A DNA stretch of 64,000 nt from Thysanoteuthis rhombus (GCA_963457665.1 OY735213.1:55134910-55198909); one strand, 5' to 3'; positions 22,510 through 32,024 are shown, counted from the stretch's first letter. Numbers and translations: made by a program. The notes: generated by a model not told the origin, from the letters alone.

Positions 22510-23237
22510 AAAATCACCATCATCAGTCTTTTATCGTCTGTCGTTGGACTTAGACTTTCTCCATAATTTGACACACCTCTCTATCATGGACGTCGCTGAG
22601 CCGATATTTTCTGAACCTTTCCAGTTTGTCTTGCCATCTCATATTCTGCCGACCTCGGTTTTTGCATTTGATCCATATTGTGAGTCGTGATATCAATCGG
22701 TTGTTTGCCATTCTTGTAACATGACCAGCCCATTGCCATTTGAGTTTTCTCAGTAGATCCTATGATGTCTCGGACTCCCGTTTTCCCCCTAATATACTGT
22801 ACTGCCTTGTGTCTCTCCATGATTTCCTCGTGTGCACGTTGTATGTGTCTCAGTTTGAGGTTCAATCCCTTGGTCAGGATGATTTTTGGTTTTATACCCT
22901 TCTTTTTAAAACTGATGTGATTTTCTTTAAGGTTGAGATTGCTCAACCGAAAGCTTACCATCCTAGAATGTTCCCAGCTTTGCGTTAGGGTTTTGATTCG
23001 ATGACCAATGTTTCGCTGAAGTTCATGCCAAGCCTAACTTCCTTGCTTTCTTTGTTCAGTTCGTTAAGCATTAGTTGGAAGTTGTGAAGGTTCTTTGCAA
23101 GAAGGACGATGTTTTCTGCAAATCTGTGGTTACTTAGGTAATCGCTTTCTATCCTGACTTCTGAAGTTCATCTCGAGGCAGGCAGTAGAATGTTTGGGTG
23201 AGCTGTTACCACCTTGTCTGATACCCCCACCCTTGAA
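22510..23237 (-). pseudogene. RTE-like LINE 3' fragment inserted in a family A MITE
   Basis: On the minus strand it opens with a damaged reverse-transcriptase motif B (GVSDKV or IRQG depending on frame). It continues with LRFAENIVLLAKNL, equivalent to the FADDIVL catalytic motif C but with D-D changed to E-N, and then LMLNELNKESKEVRLGMNF. The C-terminal region follows: LRHIQRAHEEIM, AVQYIRGKTGVRDIIGS and a frame-shifted GHVARM-type segment. It ends with a KDRR-like stretch and the tail ACTGATGATGGTG. The fragment is 5'-truncated, with several frameshifts, and is dead. The same C-terminal block occurs at 29404, 30680, 40320 and 51370. The clade assignment (RTE/BovB-like) is from memory of the motif style. 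Confidence 0.75.
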
Positions 23238-23436
23238 CATTTACAAAGTCTATGCTAAATTGATCTCTTTTTGTTGTTGTTGTTGAAAATTCAGACTTTT
23301 TAGTGATCACTGCCCTAACACCAGTCGAGAGAAATGACTCATTCATTGATCAGCACTTTTCAATTTTTTTTCTCAATTCATCACGCCCATACGACATGCG
23401 GTTAAAAGTTGTTGGTAACGTAACGGTTTCCATTGA
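23238..23436 (+). mobile_element. Family A MITE, right part of a split copy
   Basis: TTTACAAAGTCTATGCTAAA, GAAAATTCAGACTTTTTAGT, GTGATCACTGCCCTAACACC, CTCATTCATTGATCAGC and TAACGGTTTCCATTGAGTGA are the right-half landmarks of family A in correct order. They continue the piece at 22378-22509. Confidence 0.7.
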
Positions 23437-23461
23437 GTGACTAACCAGACCTGTCTTTATT

Positions 23462-23860
23462 GAACAACCGTAGCCACCAAAGTGCTGAAGGGTTCTTCCC
23501 TTTTTATTTCTGAGTGCATTTGTTCCAGCACCTCTGGCCATACCGTTTTGTCAACAGATTTGAAAACTGGCATCAGTACTCCACTAGACCCGTCTTAAAA
23601 AAGTTTTTTGTGGCGTGGGAAGATTTTTTGATCTTTTTGAGGACTTTTTTTGACAGGCATGGTTTATTATTAACATCCAGATTATTGCAATGTTTCTTGG
23701 TGTTTTTTTTTGTTTTTGTTTTTTTATATTTCAGGTGTTTTTAAGTGGAAAACGCCAGTGATGTCATACATGTAATTCATTCTGACCATATTTATCTGCG
23801 ATGGAATTATCACAAATTTTAAATTTTGACGCTAAGATTGTTTCATTATAGACCATGATG
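23462..23860 (+). mobile_element. Family B MITE
   Basis: Starts TTGAACAACCGTAGCCACCA, only about 25 bp after the end of the family A copy. It carries GGCCATACCGTTTTGTCAAC, TTGAAAACTGGCATCAGTAC, CCAGTGATGTCATACATG and CTGACCATATTTATCTG. The right end is a degraded AAATTTTGACGCTAAGATTG followed by TTTCATTA, where the 62537 copy has GCTACGGTTGTTCAA. It is non-coding. Confidence 0.7.
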
Positions 23861-24335
23861 ACGAGTTTTATATTATTTTACAAAAATCAATTCACATTAT
23901 CCCGTGACCTAGTAGATAGACAAAGTACCGTGTTTGGTCCTACATAACATTTCTTGGAGAAATTGGCTTACTTGACAGTGCCTCATACTCTCTCTAAGTA
24001 ATGTATGATAAGTTCAACTGAGTGACATAGCACCAGCAGTAAAAATCAATCCCCGATCTGGTCAATCGATATTGGTGGATTCGTGCCTTTTGTAAAGGAA
24101 TGAGTGTGAAGGAAACACAAACTACCTGAGCTGAGAGTTGAATCGTCCTAAATAAGTTGAGTGTAAAAATATTCTCCTGCCAAGTCATGGCTTACTTGGT
24201 AGAGCAGCTTGAGTATTTAAGCAGTCTTTCCTGGCGCTCTTTCGAGTCTCGCATAATTACCTTTATTGTTGATCCGTGCTGTTTATTCATTGTCGAAGAT
24301 CAACGCCCCAGATTAAGTTATGATGAAAACAACTA
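23861..24335. other. No gene; weak tRNA-like stretch
   Basis: At 24189-24260, TGGCTTACTTGGTAGAGCAG with a later TTCGAGTCTCGC looks like A and B boxes of a tRNA-derived SINE. The full cloverleaf does not fold convincingly by eye. Confidence 0.3.
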
Positions 24336-25195
24336 TTAGGTTGGAGCAAACATAATTTCAGTTTTTGTTATGGCTACTCCGATGCTTATTTTTGAAATAA
24401 ACTATTATCGCACTATGCTCATACAATATACCATTTTAAAGCACCAACTCCACTTTATTTATATAAGCTGCACGTTCTCTTTTCACTATTTTATGGTCTA
24501 TTTGAGGCTGCTTAATCAAGTATGAAAAAAAGCAAATTCGAATAACTTTGTTCAATGGGTTTTAAATGGGACGTAAAGCAGCGGCAACCGCTTGCAATAT
24601 TAACCAAGTATGTGGCCAAGGGACCATGAACGAACGTACATCTCAACATTGGTTGAAAAAATTTCAAAACAGAGATGAGAGCCTTGAAGATGCTGACATC
24701 CTTCTGTGGTTTACGACATCCAATTAAGGGACATTACTGAGGTGGACCCACGCAAAACTACTCGAGAATTTGCAATGGAGCAAAACGTTGATCATTCAGC
24801 AGTTGCTCAACATTTGCATCAAATTGGAAAAGCAAAAAAAAAAAAATCAGCATATCGTGCGAATGACCCCGGATGAAAATCAAAAGGCTTGCATGTCGAA
24901 TGACGCAGTAAAAATCGAACTAACTAGGCTACGAAACTCTACCTCATCGTACTCACTCAACAGACATCTGTTCGACTGACTACCCCTTTTTCAAGAATTT
25001 CGACTAATTCTCTGCACGAGAAGGTCTTCAACCACCAGACAGAAGCTCAAAACAAAGAATTCATTGATTCAAGGGTCCAAGAATTCAATGCTTCCAGAAT
25101 AAATGAACTTATTTCTAGTCGGCAAAGATGTATTGACTCAGTAAGTTCTCATTTCGATTCTGAGCTGGGATATACTGCTTTAAAGTAGATGGTGA
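24336..25195 (+). mobile_element. Mariner element, catalytic core deleted
   Basis: It starts with TTAGGTTGGAGCAAACATAA, a classic mariner 5' terminal repeat, preceded by the TA target. The N-terminal transposase region is readable across frames: CNINQVCGQGTMNERTSQHW, LKKFQNRDESLEDAD, then TREFAMEQNVDHSAVAQHL and HQIGKAKK. These are the two helix-turn-helix domains. After about 24905 the sequence jumps to a C-terminal stretch, STDYPFFKNFD, followed by EFIDSRVQEFNASRINELIS and RQRCIDS. The catalytic DDD part is therefore missing. No 3' terminal repeat was recognised. Confidence 0.8.
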
Positions 25196-25599
25196 AAAAC
25201 AGCAATTAAAGGAGGATTTAGATGAGGGAAAATAGTAATAGTCGTCAACGTATAATAATCAAGGGAGTTATAATGTTTTGTCTCATCAGTACGGCTATGT
25301 ATACATAAGCTTCGTAGATTTGCTTTCAAGTTTTGCACCAGGCGGTGAAATTGAAAATATGGAATATATTGTTACATGAAATATCTTCAACGAAGCGATT
25401 TGTGAATCAGCAGAAAAAGTTTCAGAATTATGAATAGTTTTGCTCTGGTTCATCTTTTTTATGTTTCAAAATAACGTGAACGGTGATAGGGTTGTAGTTA
25501 GATTAACCGGCACTTGATCTCTCACAATGTTTCCTGGAGAATTGAAAGACGACAACAACAACAAAAACAACGACAATAATGATAATAATGATAATCTAA
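25196..25599. other. No recognised feature
   Basis: AT-rich DNA ending in an AAC/AAT-rich patch (25547-25595) that precedes the first of three consecutive R4/Dong-like fragments. Confidence 0.45.
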
Positions 25600-25935
25600 C
25601 TATATTGATTGACGAAGTCTTATGCTCAGTTGACAGGAATATTGAACGGAAAGTAAAGGAAAGAATAGGAAAAAATAGGACTTGGGGATAGAACGGCAAA
25701 AATTATGAGAAGATCCGTCGAGATCGTATCAATCGTTATCAGAGCTTTTGAAGAGATGACTACCGATCTCGAAAAGCATCTCCTGAAACCAAACACTGAG
25801 GACATTAGTATCAAACAGATGCAAAGGCAGTACTCTTTAAAAAAAATCAGGAGGCATCTTGAACTGGGATCTAGTTGGTTTCGAGTTTTGAATGAAAAAC
25901 AAGACGACCCGGCATTAAAGCAATGAAAACTGATG
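25600..25935 (+). mobile_element. R4/Dong-like LINE C-terminal fragment 1
   Basis: One open frame, 25705-25923, reads VEIVSIVIRAFEEMTTDLEK, HLLKPNTEDISIKQMQRQYS and LKKIRRHLEL. This corresponds to the conserved LINE ending VPIVIGALGTV-K-LEKHLLKLG, with an MQKAVLLGTARILR-VLEL finish. It lies downstream of the endonuclease domain in full elements. It is followed by a GATAATAATAAT-type tail at 25936-26007. It is truncated at the 5' side and degenerate. Confidence 0.65.
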
Positions 25936-26007
25936 ATAATAATAATAATGATAATAATAACAATAATAATAATAATGATAATAATAATAGTAATAATAAT
26001 AATAATC
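25936..26007 (+). repeat. (TAA)n-type tail/microsatellite
   Basis: Imperfect GAT/AAT trinucleotides following the LINE fragment. The minus strand shows a polyisoleucine frame, an artefact. Confidence 0.9.
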
Positions 26008-26059
26008 AAATTTTGTCATTATTGCTTTGGAAGTTATTGTCAAATCAATAAAGAAAATT

Positions 26060-26401
26060 AGGCTGTACAGATCGGTATCTCATATCCAGCAAACAGGAAC
26101 ACTGAACAGAAAGAAAGGGAAAATATTGAGTATTTCCAAGACGCGACAAACTGCAAAAATCATGGGGAGAATCGATTTAGATCGTACCAATCATTATTGA
26201 ACCATTATCTACGAATCTAAAAAAAAAACCATTCCCTGAAACTGAACCACAAGAATATTCGTATCAACTACATGCAAAAGACAGTACTTCTAAGGTCATC
26301 CTAGATAAACAGGATACCTTAAACTATGATTTAGTTGATCTGTAGTTCGGGATGAAAGACAAGACAACTCTGCATCAAAGCAGAGATACCCCAGGAATAA
26401 T
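26060..26401 (+). mobile_element. R4/Dong-like LINE C-terminal fragment 2
   Basis: Nearly parallel to 25600-25935: AACACTGAACAGAAAG, ATCGATTTAGATCGTACCAA, CAACTACATGCAAAAGACAG and AGACAAGACAACTCTGCATC align with the first fragment in order. It is more decayed, with an A homopolymer and frameshifts. It ends at a short AATAATAATAAT where the larger element begins. Confidence 0.6.
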
Positions 26402-26446
26402 AATAATCCAAAAAGACACAACGTAACACCGCAATGGTTAGGAAAC

Positions 26447-28183
26447 ATGAGAAAAGAACTAGAAGATATAGACAAGGGAGAACCAATATTACTGAATGAA
26501 ACCACATTGAAACATACTCTTAGGAAAGTAGCCAACTGGAAAGCACCGGGTCCCGACGGGATCCATGGGTATTGGTTCAAGAAATCCACAACGTTACACG
26601 GCAGACTCACCCACCTACTCCAAAATTGTCTAAACGAAGGCAAGGCACCAGAATGGATGACTAAAGGCAGAACCACCCTCATCCAAAAAGACCCTGAAAA
26701 GGGGGACGTAGCAAGCAACTATAGACCAATCACGTGCTTACCACTTATGTGGAAAATCCTGACCGGGCAAATAGCAGAGAGAATATACATGTCAATTGAT
26801 AGAAGGGGACTACTACCAGAAGAACAGAAAGGGTGTAGGATAGGAACCAAAGGGGCAAACGATTTACTCTGCATAGACCAGATGATCTTAAGAGAAGTGA
26901 GGAAAAGGAGAAAGAATATTGCAATGGGATGGATAGATTACAAAAATGTGTACGATATGATTCCACATAGCTGGATACTCGAATGCCTTAGAATGTTCAA
27001 AATCAGCGAACCAGTGGTTAAATTCATTGGTAATTCGATGGAAGACTGGAAAGTAGATTTGACAGCCGCAGGGGACAAACTAGCAGAGGTAGGGATAAAA
27101 AGGGGAATCTTCCAAGGAGACTCGTTGTCCCCACTATTATTCGTTCTAACAATGATACCGCTCAACAGAATTCTGAAAAACAGCAAAGGATACCATTTCT
27201 CTAAAACAAAAGGAAAGGTCAACCACCTAATGTACATGGACGATATAAAATTGTTCGCAAAAAACAGGGGAGAGCTTGAGACTCTGTTCAACGAAGTAAG
27301 GGAATATAGTGAGGACATAGGAATGGAGTTTGGAATAGAAAAATGCGCAATCATGGTGATGCACAAAGGAAGGCTTTCAATGACTGAAGGAATTGTACTC
27401 CCGGACAACAGCAAGATTAGGGCATTGACCGCTCAAGACCGATACAAGTACCTAGGTGTCCTTGAATGTGACACGATAAAACGGGAAGAGATGAAGGAGA
27501 AAATAAAGAGAGAATACCTGAGAAGGATAAGGAAAATATTAGAAACCAAATTAAACAGCAGAAATCTAATAAAAGGAATGAACACCTGGGCTGTGTCAGT
27601 AGTTAGGTATACAGGACCATTCCTAGGATGGACAAAGGAAGAGCTCCAATCAATGGATAGGCGAACAAGGAAACTTATGACGATGCATAAAGCATTACAC
27701 CCTAGAGATGACACAGATAGACTATACGTTAAGAGAAAAGAAGGTGGCAGGGGGCTCATCAGCATAGAAGATTGTGTCCAGAGAGCTGAAATAGTCCTAG
27801 AAAGATATGTGGAAACAAATAGAGAAGAAATCATGAAGAGCGCGAGAGATAGTGCAACAAGCAATAAAGTAGAAAACAATGGAACAGTACAGCAAACAAG
27901 AAAAGAAAGATGGGAAGGGAAAAAATTGTACGGCGAGTTTAAAAGACAGATACAAGATGTAGCAGACGAGAAATCATGGACGTGGTTGCGAAAAGGGAAC
28001 CTTAAGAGAGAAACAGAATCGCTCATCATGGCAGCCCAAAACAAAAGCATAAGGACAAACTACATGAAAACAAAAATCAACAGAACACAGACAAACAGCA
28101 AATGCCGCGTGTGCGGTGAAAGAGATGAGACAGTAAACCACATAACTAGTGAATGTAGTCAACTCGCCAAAAAAGGAGTATAA
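26447..28183 (+). CDS. LINE reverse transcriptase with CCHC knuckle (R4/Dong-like)
   Basis: This 578-residue frame encodes the reverse transcriptase of a non-LTR retrotransposon that copies its own RNA at a nicked chromosomal target. Visible motifs are KAPGPDG (32-38), YRPITCLPLMWK (92-103), motif A DYKNVYD (164-170, usually DYKKAYD) with D164 and D170, motif B GIFQGDSLSP (220-229), and motif C YMDD (263-266) with both catalytic aspartates. A long thumb region contains LTAQDRYKYLGV and LDRRTRKLMTMH-like segments. A knuckle of type C-X2-C-X8-H-X4-C follows (C553, C556, H565, C570). The chosen ATG is simply the first in a 5'-truncated frame and is not a natural start. The frame ends at a stop caused by one extra A in an AAAAAA run at about 28171. 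Without it, the frame would run on into the endonuclease domain. Confidence 0.88.
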   Translation: MRKELEDIDKGEPILLNETTLKHTLRKVANWKAPGPDGIHGYWFKKSTTLHGRLTHLLQNCLNEGKAPEWMTKGRTTLIQKDPEKGDVASNYRPITCLPLMWKILTGQIAERIYMSIDRRGLLPEEQKGCRIGTKGANDLLCIDQMILREVRKRRKNIAMGWIDYKNVYDMIPHSWILECLRMFKISEPVVKFIGNSMEDWKVDLTAAGDKLAEVGIKRGIFQGDSLSPLLFVLTMIPLNRILKNSKGYHFSKTKGKVNHLMYMDDIKLFAKNRGELETLFNEVREYSEDIGMEFGIEKCAIMVMHKGRLSMTEGIVLPDNSKIRALTAQDRYKYLGVLECDTIKREEMKEKIKREYLRRIRKILETKLNSRNLIKGMNTWAVSVVRYTGPFLGWTKEELQSMDRRTRKLMTMHKALHPRDDTDRLYVKRKEGGRGLISIEDCVQRAEIVLERYVETNREEIMKSARDSATSNKVENNGTVQQTRKERWEGKKLYGEFKRQIQDVADEKSWTWLRKGNLKRETESLIMAAQNKSIRTNYMKTKINRTQTNSKCRVCGERDETVNHITSECSQLAKKGV

Positions 28184-28503
28184 ACATAGACACGATAGAG
28201 TAGCAACGATGATACACTGGGAACTAAGCAAACAAATGGGATTCAACCATGTGGAAAAGTGGTATCAGCACAAGCCAGAGGCAGTTTTGGAGAATGACAA
28301 CCACAAACTCCTCTGGGACTTAGACATCCAAACTGACCACCTCATCCAGGCAAGAAGACCGAACTTAGTAATAGTAGACAAAAAAAGGAAGGCCTACCAA
28401 ATAGTAGACGTTGCTGTACCTGCAGACCATAGAGTAGAAAAGAAGGAGGGTGAAAAAAGGGAAAAATACCAGGACCTAGCAAGAGAATTAAGGAAGATGG
28501 GTC
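28184..28503 (+). pseudogene. Restriction-like endonuclease domain, frameshifted
   Basis: In the next frame the protein continues as KKEYKHRHDRVATMIHWELS, then a KWYQHKPEAVLEN segment, LLWDLDIQTDHLIQARRPN, LVIVDKKRKAYQIVDVAVPA and KYQDLARELRKMG. This is the C-terminal PD-(D/E)xK-like nuclease of R2/R4-group LINEs, which nicks target DNA to prime reverse transcription. The expected catalytic RRPD appears as RRPN (codon AAC at 28362-28364), while the downstream aspartate in VDV (28407-28409) is kept. The one-base insertion upstream and the D-to-N change both argue that the copy is inactive. Confidence 0.75.
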
Positions 28504-28672
28504 ATTTCACCATTGATTCAACCACCAGTCAGCCTTACCACCGGAATATTCCCGCAAAAAGGCGGCAGAACATTTCTATCAAACCTACGGCCATATAGCC
28601 CTGTTCCTATCTGTGCCAACTCAGCCGACCATTGGATGCAAGCATTGTTTTAAAAGGTGGATTGATTGATTC

Positions 28673-28954
28673 GCTACTCGGGTGCATTTGTGTTTCTGCC
28701 TCTTGAGTCTTCCTCGGGTGATTGGCTAGTTATTTTTTGGATTCCTATCCAAAGTTCAAAAATATTCTCCCATTTATTTTCTTGGGTAGATGGCCCTGCC
28801 CTATTTTATTTATACTTCTTTATTTCGTTTTGTTTGTTTGTTCGTTTGTTTATGATTCTTCTATTCAGAGTATCTTAACTTCCTAATATTGTTAATTCCT
28901 TTTCATCTTATTTTTTCTTTAGAATGTTTATTCTGTTATTAGTTTCTTAATTAT

Positions 28955-28957
<3 letters not shown>
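28673..28957. other. No recognised feature
   Basis: T-rich DNA with a TTTG-repeat patch near 28830-28850. Confidence 0.5.

Positions 28958-29040
<83 letters not shown>
28958..29040. repeat. (TA)n microsatellite
   Basis: About 80 bases of TA dinucleotide, directly left of a palindromic tRNA-headed element. Confidence 0.97.
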
Positions 29041-29044
<4 letters not shown>

Positions 29045-29375
29045 TATTAGGGAAATGTATATGTAATCCGACAGAATATTTATGAATACGTTATATCATT
29101 CGTAATTATATATGAAGTGACCCGTAAGTCACTCAGTCGAGATAAAGTAAATGGAATAAACAATTAAAAAGAGAGGGGTGGGGATACAGTGGTTATTTAG
29201 ACCCTTGCACTTCCGTCAGATGGTTTTGCTCAATGGTTAAAAGCGACGCTACGTTGGAGCAGCAACCTTATTGGTTCGATTCCCGTAGCAGCCCTATTTT
29301 TCTTCAATCATTTATTCTATTCACGCTGTCTAAGCTGAGTGACTCATTCTATACAATCTCAAAAGTTAGTGAAAA
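29045..29375 (+). mobile_element. Palindromic tRNA-headed element (family S), copy 1
   Basis: The left arm has TAATCCGACAGAATATTTAT and later CTCAGTCGAGATAAAGTAAA, GGAATAAACAATT. The centre is a tRNA-like head at 29219-29300: GCTCAATGGTTAAAAGCGAC as A box region, GTTCGATTCCCGTAGCAGCC as B box region. The right arm, CAATCATTTATTCTATTCAC and GCTGTCTAAGCTGAGTGACT, is the reverse complement of the left arm. The head would be an internal RNA polymerase III promoter, as in SINEs. Known SINEs are not normally bounded by long inverted arms. The outermost right arm is truncated here. Confidence 0.65.
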
Positions 29376-29403
29376 GTAAAAATATTTTTCGAAACGGCAC
29401 TTA

Positions 29404-29683
29404 TCATGCTAAACCTTACATGGAGAGATCACAAGACAGCACAGTATATAAGGAAGAAAACAGGTGTTCGTGACATCATAGAAACTATTAAAAATCACAA
29501 ATGGCAATGGACAGGCCATGTTGCAAGAATGAAACACAACTGATGGACATCACGTCTCACAACATGGATCCCCAGAGATCACATGAGAAACCGAGGCCGA
29601 CAGTACACAAGATGGAGCGATGAACTTGACAGATTCAGGAAATACTGTCTCCGCGATGCCCATGATAGCGAATTGTGGCGAAT
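29404..29683 (+). pseudogene. RTE-like LINE C-terminal fragment, cut by the gap
   Basis: Reads LTWRDHKTAQYIRKKTGVRD, IIETIKNHKWQWTGHVARMK, a stop within NRWTS, then frame-shifted RNRGRQYTRWSDELDRFRKY and CLRDAHDSELWR. This is the conserved C-terminal block found downstream of reverse transcriptase in this LINE family. The sequence enters the run of N before the expected GAT-repeat tail. Confidence 0.8.
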
Positions 29684-29883
29684 NNNNNNNNNNNNNNNNN
29701 NNNNNNNNNNNNNNNNNNNNNNNNNNNNNNNNNNNNNNNNNNNNNNNNNNNNNNNNNNNNNNNNNNNNNNNNNNNNNNNNNNNNNNNNNNNNNNNNNNNN
29801 NNNNNNNNNNNNNNNNNNNNNNNNNNNNNNNNNNNNNNNNNNNNNNNNNNNNNNNNNNNNNNNNNNNNNNNNNNNNNNNNNNN
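29684..29883. other. Assembly gap (200 N)
   Basis: Exactly 200 undetermined bases. Flanks are an RTE-like fragment on the left and a family A MITE interior on the right. The missing DNA probably contains the LINE's GAT-repeat tail and the left half of the MITE. A round size of 200 may be a placeholder. Confidence 0.97.
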
Positions 29884-29929
29884 AAATTCAAACATTTATT
29901 CATTTTTTTTTTTAATTTCTTCCCATATT

Positions 29930-30165
29930 ATGCTCTTAATTAGGAGTATAATTTACAATGTAAGTTCATGCTTAATGGATAACTTACTTTATGCACGCTC
30001 GTTTACTGAAAATTCAGACTTTTTCAGTGATAGCTTTTCTAGTGAAGGCTAGAGAAGTAATCCATTCATTGATCACCTCTTTTTGCGATTTTTCAATTGA
30101 TCACCCGACCCGGAAAGCTGCAAAAAAGGCACTCGTTACGTGACAGTCTCTATTGAGCAGCTAAC
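29930..30165 (+). mobile_element. Family A MITE, right part
   Basis: TATAATTTACAATGTAAGTT, GAAAATTCAGACTTTTTCAG, CCATTCATTGATCACCTCTT, TTCAATTGATCACCCGACCC and GTGACAGTCTCTATTGAGCA are in family order. The left part is in the gap or missing. Confidence 0.7.
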
Positions 30166-30679
30166 CAAACATCTCTTTATTCTATTCAAGTTTACTGGGT
30201 GTTTTTTATGACTGTTCTGATTAATTCTGTTTATCTATTCAATTATTTCATTTACTGAATCAAAAAATAAAACAATGAATACCGGAACAAAATGTTTTTC
30301 CCACCCACGTTGTCATCTTTGGCTCGTGAAAAAATATCCTTAAAATAATTCAGAGAGACTCTCAGCGGCACACAGTCAAAAGTCGCATTTTATGGAGAGT
30401 GGGGTCATCCAGAAAATGCTTGGTCCACTCAGCCATTACGGTAAATATCAAGATATACCCTCAAACTTTACCCTTCTTGATTCGATTCGGAGGTACTGCT
30501 GAAGAGATGGATCCTCATTTGGCAAGCTATTGTCAGTTATGTGAATATTTATTTATTTGTTTTGTTTTTTTGTTTTTTTGTTTTTTTTGGTTCATTCCCG
30601 AGAGACCTTAGTGATAAGCTCGCAATGGCTGGTTTGATTCCCTGATTGGAATTAAGATTTGTTGATTTGCTTCCATGTT
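30166..30679. other. No recognised feature
   Basis: AT-rich, with TTTTTTG repeats near 30565-30590. No gene was seen. Confidence 0.5.
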
Positions 30680-31062
30680 TCGAACCTAACCAAGAGACAG
30701 ATCCACAAATTTAGAACTATGCAACGTGCACATGACAGAATTATGCAGAGCCTTACATGGAGAGACCACAAGACAGCACAGTACATCTGGGGAAAAGACA
30801 AGAGTCTGTGAAATCATAGAACCCATTAAAAATCGCAAATGGCAGTCGGCTGTCCGTGTTGCAAGAATGGCGGACAACCGATGGACATCCTGACTCACGA
30901 CATGGATCCCCTGAGATCACATGCAGAACCGAGGCCGGCAGAATATTAGATGGAGAGACGAGCAAGACAAATTCAGAAAGTACTGGCTCCGCGACGCCCA
31001 TGATAGAGAATTCTTGCGAATCCTGGGGGAAGGTCTATGTCCACCGACGGACGTTGAAAGAC

Positions 31063-31063
<1 letters not shown>
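30680..31063 (+). pseudogene. RTE-like LINE C-terminal fragment
   Basis: Across frames: LRTMQRAHDRIMQSLTWRDH-like opening, KTAQYIWGKD, frame change to RVCEIIEPIKNRKWQSAVRV-like text, then NRGRQNIRWRDEQDKFRKYW, LRDAHDREFLRILGEGLCPP and TDVERL before the GAT tail. It contains frameshifts and is truncated upstream of the catalytic motifs. Confidence 0.8.

Positions 31064-31130
<67 letters not shown>
31064..31130 (+). repeat. (GAT)n array, LINE tail
   Basis: About twenty-two GAT units directly following the TDVERL end of the RTE-like fragment. The polymethionine and polyserine frames here are artefacts. Confidence 0.95.
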
Positions 31131-31131
<1 letters not shown>

Positions 31132-32024
31132 GCTTCCCGTTGGATGTGTAGCAAGATAATCAAAATCAAGTTTCTTGGTCAAATCAAAGACAAACTGGCT
31201 CAGTAATATGAAGCAGTGGTTCTCAAATATTTTTTTTTCTTTATATAAGATTTGTTTAGCGGCTCCTCAAGTCAGAAAATATTAACGATTGCATCTGCGT
31301 TGATGTCGTAAGATTATTCAGATAAAAAATGAATCATAAAATTTAAACACATAAAAGTTATAGTTATATAGTGAATTCTTGGGCGAGTTATAGTTATATA
31401 GTTACATAGTTATAAAAAGTATCTTATTTGAATAATCATAATTTATCTTCAATCAGGTCGCAAGAATTAACGGTATATTACTATGCACCGAGAATGTCCG
31501 ACACGGTCCCAGAACAATTCAGAATGTAAACCTTATCTAATCCGAGTAACCAACTCTTTTGAAGCTCAGGTACAGAGTTGGGTCCCACTGGGGACTGTCT
31601 CTCAAGATATCCCGTGGCGTCCCTGAATCACTGATGTAAGGAACTAATTTCTGAGAAGAAACAAACTAAAATGATTTAACGATGAAAAAATAAGAAAGTG
31701 TAAACAAAATAAAAACAGAACAACCCCTGTCAAGGTGTCTAATAAGTATAACAGCGTTATGGTTATTTCTGCATGAGTGGTACATTTGTGTGGGAGGACG
31801 GTTGGTCCAAGTACTTATCAACCACTCTTTCCTCCTTGAGCCATCGTAGCATGACAGGGACGGAACATTTTTGTTATTGGCAATGGGACAAAGTGCAATG
31901 ATTTAGTTTCATGCCTTTCCTTAGAGCACAAGGGCTGAGTGAGCATATACAGCTTCAGACAGAAAACTTATTTTATAGATTCCGTTTTCGATGCTGATGG
32001 CTATTATACTACCCCACACCTGCT
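31131..32024. other. No gene; possible hAT end at 31212
   Basis: CAGTGGTTCTCAAATATTTT at 31212 resembles the left end of a hAT-type element, but no matching right end was found. An internal GTTATAGTTATATAGT motif repeats at 31357-31405. Confidence 0.4.

Larger units (their letters stand above)
26402..28672 (+). mobile_element. 5'-truncated R4/Dong-like non-LTR retrotransposon
   Basis: A single element spans the reverse transcriptase frame, the CCHC knuckle, the endonuclease domain and the 3' untranslated region. It starts directly at a short AATAATAATAAT run and ends in a GATT-type tail (ATTGATTGATTC). The upstream open frame is continuous from about 26402, so the true N-terminus is missing. 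Compared with the 3' ends at 19612 and 56480, the coding end after RELRKMG is replaced at about 28505 by a 3' non-coding stretch (ACCACCAGTCAGCCTTACCA). This implies an internal deletion of the last 70 or so codons. Confidence 0.85.

Noticed and set aside
22584-22961. 125-codon minus-strand frame as a host protein
   Set aside because: Its middle, with IQRAHEEIM and YIRGKTGVRDII, matches the C-terminal block of the RTE-like LINE fragments elsewhere in the window.
26296-28246. Minus-strand open frames opposite the reverse transcriptase
   Set aside because: They are shadows of the A-rich LINE coding strand and show no domain of their own.
29550-30052. Open frames of about 86-125 codons across the run of N
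   Set aside because: They consist mostly of undetermined residues from the assembly gap.
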